Assembly (NCBI GenBank): GCA_902492015.1
Contig: CABUJR010000006.1
Location: 1 to 64,000, forward strand
DNA length: 64,000 bases
Source of the DNA: an uncultured Eubacteriales bacterium
GTDB lineage: Bacteria; Bacillota; Clostridia; TANB77; CAG-508
Direction: 5' to 3'
In this document: piece after piece, positions 51,490 through 58,271 of the stretch
Layout of the letters: the number at the start of each line of letters is the position of its first letter
How positions within the stretch are numbered: the first letter of the stretch is position 1
Translations under genes and position numbers: made by a program
The notes under the pieces: model-generated
Told to the model about the DNA's origin: nothing
Databases searched by the model: none
Seen by the model: only the letters and a program-made list of their open reading frames with translations

Positions 51490-52695
51490 ATGAAAGAATC
51501 AATAAAAAATATTTTATTTGAAGTACTAATTTTTTTAGCGATAATAGTAGTAGCTATTATATGTGTATATTTGCAAAGTCATAGTATTATGATTAATTTA
51601 GATGACAATTCTACATATATAGAAAAAAAGGATGCCAAATTAACATCAGGAGAAAAAATAACTATAGAAAAAGAACAGGGAATTGCATGTATAATTTTAG
51701 GAATAACAATTTTATTATTTATAGTTAATTTTGATATGATGCATAGAAATGAAAAAACTAAAGAAATTTCAAGAGAAGTGGAAAATTTAATTTCGCCTTC
51801 ACTTGCAGAAGTTGTAATTGATGGAAAAATAGAAATAAAACATTTAATAATGTCAACAATTATAGATTTAAGTCTTAGGGGAAATATAGAGATAATAAAT
51901 AATGATACTATAAGACTTTTATCAACAGGAAATTTAGAACTTTATGAATCAAAAATTATAGATTTAATATTTCAAGATAGTAATGTGGTAGCTTTTAAAG
52001 ATATTAATAAAATATTTAAAAAATCTAATAAAAAAACTGTAGAATTTAGTAAGCAAGTTCAGATTATTAAAAAATTAATTGTGGAAAAATTATATAATAT
52101 TAAGATTTTTTCTGCTGAGAAAACCTTAATTAATAAAGTTATAACTTCTATATCTTTGTTTTTAATAATAAATTTAATTTTAATACTTTCAGGTTTCTTA
52201 AATGCAATAGAAGCTTTAGTTACAGTTAATATAATTTTAATTGTAGCATACATATATTATTTATATAAAGGTACTTCAATGTTAGAACAAAAAGAAACAA
52301 ATGCATATAAAAGTGAAAAAAGAAAATTATATATTTTAATGATATGTATAGTAGTTTCTTTAATTTTAACTATAGGAAAAATCATGATTTATAAACCACA
52401 AATGATTCTTCTTGTTTTACTAACAGTTGGCTTAAATATAATTATTATAAAAAATAGCAAAGATGTTGTTTTAACAGATAGAGGAAAAATAGAAAAATTA
52501 AAATTATTAAGACTTAAAAATTATATTAATGAATATAGTCTAATAAAGGATAGAGATTTAAATTCGTCTGTTGTTTGGGATAAATATTTAGCTTATGCGA
52601 CAGCTTTTGAGATACCAAACAAAGTAACAGATTCTATTTATGAATCTTGGTATGACTTAAATCTTACTTTGCAATTTATTGATAGAATTTTGTAG
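51490..52695 (+). CDS. DUF2207 C-terminal-like membrane protein
   Basis: 401 residues; membrane helices near 9-28, 65-82, 220-255, 285-300 and 308-325. The central MSTIIDLSLRGNIEI region and the C-terminal LKNYINEYSLIKDRDLNSSVVWDKYLAYATAFEI (quoted beyond its core for position only as two parts: LKNYINEYSL and VVWDKYLAYATAFEI) match the cytosolic and C-terminal part of DUF2207 membrane proteins. The extracellular N-terminal DUF2207 domain is missing. Function of the family is unknown. Confidence 0.72.
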   Translation: MKESIKNILFEVLIFLAIIVVAIICVYLQSHSIMINLDDNSTYIEKKDAKLTSGEKITIEKEQGIACIILGITILLFIVNFDMMHRNEKTKEISREVENLISPSLAEVVIDGKIEIKHLIMSTIIDLSLRGNIEIINNDTIRLLSTGNLELYESKIIDLIFQDSNVVAFKDINKIFKKSNKKTVEFSKQVQIIKKLIVEKLYNIKIFSAEKTLINKVITSISLFLIINLILILSGFLNAIEALVTVNIILIVAYIYYLYKGTSMLEQKETNAYKSEKRKLYILMICIVVSLILTIGKIMIYKPQMILLVLLTVGLNIIIIKNSKDVVLTDRGKIEKLKLLRLKNYINEYSLIKDRDLNSSVVWDKYLAYATAFEIPNKVTDSIYESWYDLNLTLQFIDRIL

Positions 52696-52871
52696 TTGAA
52701 TATATTATGAAGATTAAAAAAGTTAAATTTATGTGTTAATTATAAAATCAATTTTTAAGATTAATAAAACAAGATATACAAGTTAATATATTTGCTGGAC
52801 TTTTAAAAATTTATATGATAAAATGTTTTAAATTAAATTATTGTGTAAAATAAGTATAGGAGGACTAATTT

Positions 52872-53159
52872 ATGGAATTAAAAAGATGTGCTCGTTGTGG
52901 TAAATTTTTTGCATCAGATGTAGATGTATGCAACGAATGTGAGAGAAAAGATGTTGCTGATTTAAGTAAGTTAAAAGTTTTTTTTGAAGGAGGATATTCA
53001 AAAGGAATTTCAAAAATGGAAATTTCAGCTTCAACAGGTATTAGTGCAAGAAATTTAAATCGATATTTAGGCTATGAAGAATTTAGTGGTATATATGTAT
53101 CAGAAGAAAATGCTGGTAGTATAAATGAAAAAATAGTAGACGGAAAGATTAGCTTATAA
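52872..53159 (+). CDS. YvyF-like zinc-ribbon protein
   Basis: 95 residues. CARCGKFF and CNECERK form a zinc ribbon, followed by a helix-turn-helix-like part (MEISASTGISARNLNRYLGY). The start MELKRCARCGK is strikingly like the YvyF/TIGR03826 flagellar-operon protein. No flagellar genes are in the window. TATAGGAGGA precedes the ATG. tyrS starts 20 bases after its stop, so they may be co-transcribed. Role unknown; a nucleic-acid-binding regulator is plausible. Confidence 0.7.
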   Translation: MELKRCARCGKFFASDVDVCNECERKDVADLSKLKVFFEGGYSKGISKMEISASTGISARNLNRYLGYEEFSGIYVSEENAGSINEKIVDGKISL

Positions 53160-53179
53160 TATTAGGAGGAATTACATAG

Positions 53180-54394
53180 ATGACAGATATAATAAAAGAA
53201 CTTGAAGAAAGAGGATATATTGAACAATTAACACATGAAGAAGAAATAAGAAAATTGTTTCAAAAAGAAAGTGTTAGTTTTTACATAGGAATTGACCCAA
53301 CAGCAAATAGTATGCATATTGGACATTTTGTGGCATTAATGGTAGCTTCTAGATTACAAAAAGCTGGACACAAACCAATTATATTAATGGGTGGAGGAAC
53401 AGCAACAATAGGAGATCCATCAGGCAGAACAGATATGAGACAAATGCTTACAAGAGAACAATTAGATTCAAATGTTGAAGCAATAAAAAAACAAGCAGAA
53501 AGATTTGTTTCTTTTGAAGGAGAAAATGCAGCAATTATAGTTAATAATGCAGACTGGTTATTAGATTTAAAATACATAGATTTTATGAGAGAAATAGGAT
53601 CTCATTTTACAGTAAGCAAAATGCTTGCTCAAGAATGCTATAAAACAAGACTAGAAACAGGTTTAACATTTTTTGAAATGGGGTACTTATTATTACAAAG
53701 TTATGACTTCTTATATTTACATGATAAATATAATTGTAAGTTACAAATTGGTGGAAATGACCAATGGTCTAATATAATCGGCGGTGTTGAATTAATTAGA
53801 AAAATTGGTGCAGAAGATTCTTATGGATTAACATTTAAACTTCTTACAACAGCTGAAGGTAAGAAGATGGGTAAAACAGCAAAAGGTGCTTTATGGTTAA
53901 ATCCAGAAAAAACTTCACCTTATGAATTTTATCAATATTGGAGAAATATTGGAGATACAGAGGTTGAAAAAGTACTAAGTTTACTAACTTTTTTACCAAT
54001 GGATGAAGTAAAAAGATTATCTTCATTAAAAGATGAAAAAATAAATGAAGCTAAAAAAATTGCTGCCTATGAAATTACAAAATTAATTCATGGTGAAGAA
54101 GAAGCTAAAAAAGCAGAAGAAGCTGCTGAAGCTTTATTTGGAAATGGTGGAAATATAGATAATATGCCTTCAACAAAATTAGAAAATATTAATATTTCAA
54201 TATTAGATGCAATAATAACTGTTGGTATGGCTCCATCAAAAGGACAAGCAAAAACTTTAATTTCACAAGGTGGGATTACTTTAAATGATAATAAAGTAGA
54301 AGATATTTCATATATATTAAGTGAAACAGACTTTAAAGATGGATATGCTATTTTGAAAAAAGGTAAAAAGGTATTTCATAAATTAGAAAAATAG
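53180..54394 (+). CDS. tyrS: tyrosyl-tRNA synthetase
   Basis: 404 residues. Class I signature HIGHF, GGGTATIGDPSGR, tyrosine-pocket GYLLLQSYDFLYL and GGNDQWSNI, KMSKS loop as KMGKT, and a C-terminal S4 domain (APSKGQAKTLISQGGI). It charges tRNA(Tyr) and matches the TyrRS type of Firmicutes. No T-box leader is seen upstream; it appears to share a transcript with the YvyF-like gene. Confidence 0.96.
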   Translation: MTDIIKELEERGYIEQLTHEEEIRKLFQKESVSFYIGIDPTANSMHIGHFVALMVASRLQKAGHKPIILMGGGTATIGDPSGRTDMRQMLTREQLDSNVEAIKKQAERFVSFEGENAAIIVNNADWLLDLKYIDFMREIGSHFTVSKMLAQECYKTRLETGLTFFEMGYLLLQSYDFLYLHDKYNCKLQIGGNDQWSNIIGGVELIRKIGAEDSYGLTFKLLTTAEGKKMGKTAKGALWLNPEKTSPYEFYQYWRNIGDTEVEKVLSLLTFLPMDEVKRLSSLKDEKINEAKKIAAYEITKLIHGEEEAKKAEEAAEALFGNGGNIDNMPSTKLENINISILDAIITVGMAPSKGQAKTLISQGGITLNDNKVEDISYILSETDFKDGYAILKKGKKVFHKLEK

Positions 54395-54430
54395 AGTTTA
54401 TATGAAAACTAATTGAAAAAAGGATAAATA

Positions 54431-54466
54431 AAGTTCTAGCAAGAATATTTTGCTAGAGCTTTTTTA
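54431..54466 (+). terminator. tyrS terminator
   Basis: AGTTCTAGCA 54432-54441 and TGCTAGAGCT 54451-54460 (one G-U pair), then TTTTT. Repeat copy C starts in its U-tract. Confidence 0.85.
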
Positions 54467-54628
54467 TTTACTAGGAAAGTGCTCCGTACCTACTACTAAA
54501 TAAAGGTTTACGCCCAATATTGCACACAAGTTTTTTTCAAAAAACTTGGTAGGACGAACAAAGACGTGAACATCTTCATAAAATTTAATCTTTTGCAATT
54601 ATCATAATGTACACTTTTGTTCTATGAT
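54464..54628 (+). repeat. terminator-associated intergenic repeat, copy C (full)
   Basis: Near-collinear with copy B (26434-26600): TAGGAAAGTGCTC, CTACTAAATAAAGG, TTACGCC, ATATTGCACACAAG, CAAAAAACTTGGTAGG, CGAACAAAGACGTG, CATAAAAT and TTTTGCAATTATCATAAT are shared; its last 70 bases match copy A. A hairpin TTTTTTT-C-AAAAAA inside CAAG/CTTG is conserved with B. Confidence 0.78.
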
Positions 54629-54648
54629 AGAAAGGACTCTTACTTAAG

Positions 54649-54677
54649 TTGAAAATATTATGTAAATATGTTATAAT
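54649..54677 (+). promoter_or_regulatory. promoter of the radical SAM operon
   Basis: TTGAAA 54649-54654, 17-bp spacer, TATAAT 54672-54677. Confidence 0.82.
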
Positions 54678-54691
54678 AAAAAATGGTAATC

Positions 54692-54746
54692 TTTGTTAGA
54701 GAATAAGACAAGTGGATAAGCTTGTTAGGTAGATTCTCAAAACAAA
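54692..54746 (+). promoter_or_regulatory. structured 5' leader of the radical SAM operon
   Basis: A three-tier hairpin: TTTGTT 54692-54697 with AACAAA 54741-54746, GAGAAT 54699-54704 with ATTCTC 54733-54738, ACAAG 54708-54712 with CTTGT 54721-54725. No U-tract follows, so it is not a terminator; it may stabilise or regulate the transcript. Confidence 0.5.
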
Positions 54747-54774
54747 AAACACAAAGTATCAAGGAGGAACGAGT

Positions 54775-56148
54775 ATGAAGCTAAGAACAAGGATGTACCT
54801 ACGGAAAAGACTAAATGAAGTCAAACACACAACTTTAAACCCAAACGGGCCAGGTGTTGTTCGGATTCATTTGGTGCCACCGAAAGCTGGCAAAGAAGAT
54901 GCACCAGCAGTAGTAATTATTAACGGAAGGGATTTGCTGCCTATTAAACCTTCGTGGAGTTTACTTTTGGCAGAATTCATAACGCAAATAAACTACTATG
55001 CTGGAAAATCTCTTTCAGAGGATGACCTTCGCACAATAAGAGATAACACTTTTGTGCAGGTAACGAAGGTTTTCAGGAAAGTGGATCGCGACCTGTTAAG
55101 AGATGACCTGAAATCACTGATGGACACGTTATGTAAGATTGCATACGGAGAAGAAGTGGACGAAGACATTCCATATATGTCTATCGGTGAATATGCATCC
55201 TACATGAGTGCTCCGCACAGAATTGATTTAATGATAAGCAGTATGACCAAATCTGGAAAATGGCATTGTAACCAGAGATGTGTTAACTGCTATGCAGCAG
55301 GTCAGACTGAAGCGGAAGTCAATGAACTTTCTACAGAAGAGTGGAAGAAAATCATTGACAAATGCAGAGCCGCATATATACCACAAATTACATTTACCGG
55401 TGGAGAACCAACAATGAGAAATGACTTGGTAGAACTTATTGACTATTCTCAATGGTTTGTAACCAGGTTAAATACCAATGGTATTCTCCTCTCAAAGGAG
55501 CTTTGTAAGCAACTTTATGAGGCGAGCTTGGATAGTGTACAAATAACTCTATACTCATCTGACGAAGCCGAGCATGAGGCACTTACCGGTAGTTGCGGTA
55601 CCTTTAAACACACAGTACAAGGAATAAAAAATGCCATAGAGGCAGGACTGAATGTGAGTATTAATACTCCGCTGTGTAAAGGAAACTCAGATTATGTAAA
55701 AACACTCAAGTTTTTGCATAGCTTGGGAGTAACTTATGTTTCTTGTTCTGGTATTATTTTTACTGGAAATGCGAGAAGCAAGACTGCAAAGGAAAAGCAA
55801 CTGACAGAAGATGAGCTTTTCAAGATTCTTAAAGAAGCGACAGCATATTGCTGGCAAAATGATATGGAGATTGCATTTACATCTCCTGGGCAAGTTTCAG
55901 AAGAAAAACTTGAACAGCTCGATCTATCTCTTCCCACATGTGGTGCTTGCCTTAGTAATATGGCTATCGCACCAAATGGCAATGTTGTTCCATGTCAGAG
56001 CTGGTTAAATGGCAATTCTGTATTAGGAAACATGCTGTCTGATCCGTGGAAGAGAATTTGGAATTCCCCTAAAGCCTTAAGTATCAGGGAGTTTTCTGCT
56101 CGGATGGAGCATACATGCCCATTAAAGACAGTAAAGGAGGACAAATAA
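54775..56148 (+). CDS. radical SAM/SPASM-type enzyme
   Basis: 457 residues, start ATG 54775 behind AAGGAGG. Residues 1-160 form an N-terminal region with no family I recognise; AVVIINGRDLLPIKPSWSL could be a PqqD-like peptide-recognition strand, which is speculative. The [4Fe-4S]-SAM motif is C165-x3-C169-x2-C172 (CNQRCVNCYA), followed by TFTGGEPTMR and LNTNGI. The C-terminus has SPASM-like cysteines (TCGACL, VVPCQSW, HTCPL) for auxiliary clusters. Such enzymes modify peptides or proteins. The next gene, one base later, encodes a Cys-rich tailed membrane protein, its likely substrate. GC-richer than host genes. Confidence 0.88.
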   Translation: MKLRTRMYLRKRLNEVKHTTLNPNGPGVVRIHLVPPKAGKEDAPAVVIINGRDLLPIKPSWSLLLAEFITQINYYAGKSLSEDDLRTIRDNTFVQVTKVFRKVDRDLLRDDLKSLMDTLCKIAYGEEVDEDIPYMSIGEYASYMSAPHRIDLMISSMTKSGKWHCNQRCVNCYAAGQTEAEVNELSTEEWKKIIDKCRAAYIPQITFTGGEPTMRNDLVELIDYSQWFVTRLNTNGILLSKELCKQLYEASLDSVQITLYSSDEAEHEALTGSCGTFKHTVQGIKNAIEAGLNVSINTPLCKGNSDYVKTLKFLHSLGVTYVSCSGIIFTGNARSKTAKEKQLTEDELFKILKEATAYCWQNDMEIAFTSPGQVSEEKLEQLDLSLPTCGACLSNMAIAPNGNVVPCQSWLNGNSVLGNMLSDPWKRIWNSPKALSIREFSARMEHTCPLKTVKEDK

Positions 56149-56149
56149 T

Positions 56150-57109
56150 ATGAAAGCAAAAACAATGGTAACACGGATAATTATTGTTTTGGCTGTTATT
56201 TTCACTTTACTGCCAATAACAGTATATGCCAAAGAACCCCTGGATGAAATCCAGGACTACACAGTAACAGTTGACCTTAGACCTGATGGAACAGCAGATA
56301 TCAAGTATCATCTGGAATGGAAGGTACTTGATGACAGTTCAGAAGGCCCTTTGGAATGGGTAAAAATAGGTATTGCAAATGAGAATGTTGATGAAATTAC
56401 AGCATTAACAAGCAATATAAGCAAGATCAAATATTACCCAGAGGGATCAGATGATTATGTTCGCATAGATTTTGATAGAAAATACTATGCGGGGGAAGTC
56501 ATAAATTTTGATTTCTCACTTCATCAGAGTCATTTGTACGTAATGGATAAAGAAGAGCATCTGCTCAGATATTCTTTTACACCGGGCTGGTTTCCTGAAA
56601 TTGAGGTAAAAAATATCACTATCAAATGGAATAAAAATAATGTGATTAAAACCTCAGCAGAACAAGAAGATAGCAATGGATATTATGTTTGGAATGGAAG
56701 CTTAAGCTTTGATGAAAGGCTTAATGCATCTGTTTCTTATAATCTGGATGCTTATGCTGCTACTGAAGAAGGTCAGGCTCAAGAAAAGGAAGAAGATGGA
56801 ATACCAACGATTTTGGTAATAATTCTTATTGTACTAATTGTTATATTGGTAATAGTAGTTCTTGTAGCTATCTTTTCAAACGATGATGATTATGGTTCTG
56901 GTAGAGGTTATGGAGGAGGCTCTCATTATAGGAGCACATATATCCATACACATCATTCTTCTTGCGTAAGTAGCTGTGCTTGCGTGCATTGTGCATGTGC
57001 ATGTGCATGCGCAGGCGGTGGAAGAGCAGGATGTAGCAAGAAAGACTTCTACGGTACTAATCTTAAGAAAGACATGATGGATAAGGTTCTAAGCGAAGAG
57101 CTGGACTAG
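56150..57109 (+). CDS. membrane protein with Cys/His-rich cytosolic tail
   Basis: 319 residues. Signal peptide 1-27 (ending VYA-K), an extracellular beta-rich domain about 30-205 resembling the N-terminal DUF2207 domain (YTVTVDLRPDGTADIKYHLEW), one transmembrane helix about 219-243, then a tail with GRGYGGGSHY, HTHHSSC, and eight Cys at 272, 276, 278, 281, 283, 285, 287 and 295, including C-A-C-A-C-A-C. By topology the tail is in the cytosol, within reach of the radical SAM enzyme encoded one base upstream. A Cys-to-carbon thioether product or a metal site is possible. GC-richer than host genes; a strong terminator follows. Confidence 0.82.
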   Translation: MKAKTMVTRIIIVLAVIFTLLPITVYAKEPLDEIQDYTVTVDLRPDGTADIKYHLEWKVLDDSSEGPLEWVKIGIANENVDEITALTSNISKIKYYPEGSDDYVRIDFDRKYYAGEVINFDFSLHQSHLYVMDKEEHLLRYSFTPGWFPEIEVKNITIKWNKNNVIKTSAEQEDSNGYYVWNGSLSFDERLNASVSYNLDAYAATEEGQAQEKEEDGIPTILVIILIVLIVILVIVVLVAIFSNDDDYGSGRGYGGGSHYRSTYIHTHHSSCVSSCACVHCACACACAGGGRAGCSKKDFYGTNLKKDMMDKVLSEELD

Positions 57110-57140
57110 TAAAAGACCAAAAAAAGATTTAATTTGTGTT

Positions 57141-57181
57141 AAAGATAGCAGGGCGGAGATTTCCGCGCCTGCTATCTTTTT
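57141..57181 (+). terminator. terminator of the radical SAM operon
   Basis: AAAGATAGCAGGGCGGA and CCGCGCCTGCTATCTTT arms around ATTT, then TTATT. The stem is GC-rich like the operon. Confidence 0.85.
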
Positions 57182-57240
57182 ATTATATAATAGGAAAGTC
57201 CGCTTGGCTTCCAATTCTTATAGTGTCCTATTTTGTTCCA
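57182..57240 (+). repeat. possible degenerate repeat copy E
   Basis: Directly after the terminator, TATAATAGGAAAGTCCGC recalls the repeat start (TAGTAGGAAAGTGCTC), a matching TCCTATT arm closes a hairpin, and TTTTGTTCCAT recalls the repeat end. The middle does not align. Confidence 0.35.
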
Positions 57241-57270
57241 TTCTTCTTATTATAATTACTTTATAATTAC

Positions 57271-57299
57271 TTGAAAAAAATTTTATAAAATAGTAAAAT
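57271..57299 (+). promoter_or_regulatory. promoter of the gene at 57334
   Basis: TTGAAA 57271-57276, 17-bp spacer, TAAAAT 57294-57299. Confidence 0.75.
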
Positions 57300-57333
57300 A
57301 TTATTGTTATTTAATATTTGAAAGGAACAAGAT

Positions 57334-58110
57334 ATGAGTAAAAAGTTAAAATTTTTGATAATTATAGTAAGTTTAGCAGTAATAATAGGTTTAACATTCG
57401 GGATTATGGCAATATATAGATTTTGTGTTATTCAAAGTATTTTTAAAAAGATAGATGAAAATATAGAGATAAAAAATTATTCATTAAAAACTACTTTAAC
57501 AAATAGCAATGGAGAAAAAACTGTTACACAAGCATATTATAAAGATGGAATTGGAAAAAATATTGCTTCAAATGGAGTTTATACTTGGGTAGATGAAAAG
57601 GATGCATATATGGTAGATGAAGATAATAATACACTATATGTTTTAGATATAGAAGGGGAAAATTCTATTTCATTAGTTTCTGATTCTATGTTTGCAAGTT
57701 TGGTACCAGGATATAATAAAAGCTTTTTTGAAAGAATTCTTATGGCATGTGATTTAAATTATAAAATTAAGTCTGAAAAATTAGATGATCAAAAATGTTA
57801 TGTAATTGAAGATAATGAACAAAAAGCTAAGAAAACAGTTTGGATTACTAAAGATAGAAAAAATCCAATTAAAGCAAAAGTAGAATTTGAAAATGGAGAA
57901 GTTTTTGAATATGATTATGAGCTAAAATTTTTAGGAACAAAATTAAGAGATGTTGAACTTCCAGATACCAAAAATTATACTTTGATAAATTATGAAACCG
58001 GAGAAGTAATTTTAGATGAAAATGATAATGTAAATTCAGAAACAAATACTGCTAATGAAAATACTAATACAACAAATACAGATGAAGCAAGTAATGTGGT
58101 AGAAAACTAG
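57334..58110 (+). CDS. membrane-anchored hypothetical protein
   Basis: 258 residues. Signal anchor at residues 6-28, then an extracellular beta-rich domain with repeated two-strand elements (YYKDGIGKNIASNGVYTW, WITKDRKNPIKAKVEFENG, FEYDYELKFLGTKL), like LolA/LppX-type lipoprotein-carrier folds, then an Asn/Thr-rich tail (ENTNTTNTDEASN). No catalytic motif is seen. AT-rich host codons. Own promoter and terminator. Function unknown. Confidence 0.65.
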   Translation: MSKKLKFLIIIVSLAVIIGLTFGIMAIYRFCVIQSIFKKIDENIEIKNYSLKTTLTNSNGEKTVTQAYYKDGIGKNIASNGVYTWVDEKDAYMVDEDNNTLYVLDIEGENSISLVSDSMFASLVPGYNKSFFERILMACDLNYKIKSEKLDDQKCYVIEDNEQKAKKTVWITKDRKNPIKAKVEFENGEVFEYDYELKFLGTKLRDVELPDTKNYTLINYETGEVILDENDNVNSETNTANENTNTTNTDEASNVVEN

Positions 58111-58165
58111 AAATATAGTATGAAATTGTTTTGTATATAGAATAATTATATTTATATTAAAAATA

Positions 58166-58205
58166 AATAAATGCAACTATTTTAATAGTTGCATTTATTG
58201 TTTTA
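58166..58205 (+). terminator. terminator after the 57334 gene
   Basis: AATAAATGCAACTAT 58166-58180 and ATAGTTGCATTTATT 58185-58199, perfect 15 bp, then GTTTT. Confidence 0.85.
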
Positions 58206-58271
58206 GTAATAGTCTAGTATAAAAACTATATTTGAATAAATAAATTTATATTAATAGATTTTATTTAAATC

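Noticed and set aside
52696..52871. Possible T-box leader before the YvyF-like/tyrS genes
   Set aside because: I looked for the AGGGTGGNACCGCG-type T-box sequence and a specifier stem and found neither; the interval is plain AT-rich.
51490..57109. DUF2207-C protein (51490) and the DUF2207-like Cys-tail protein (56150) as halves of one split gene
   Set aside because: They are 3.5 kb apart, have different base composition, each carries its own membrane helices and the order is reversed relative to a full-length DUF2207 protein.
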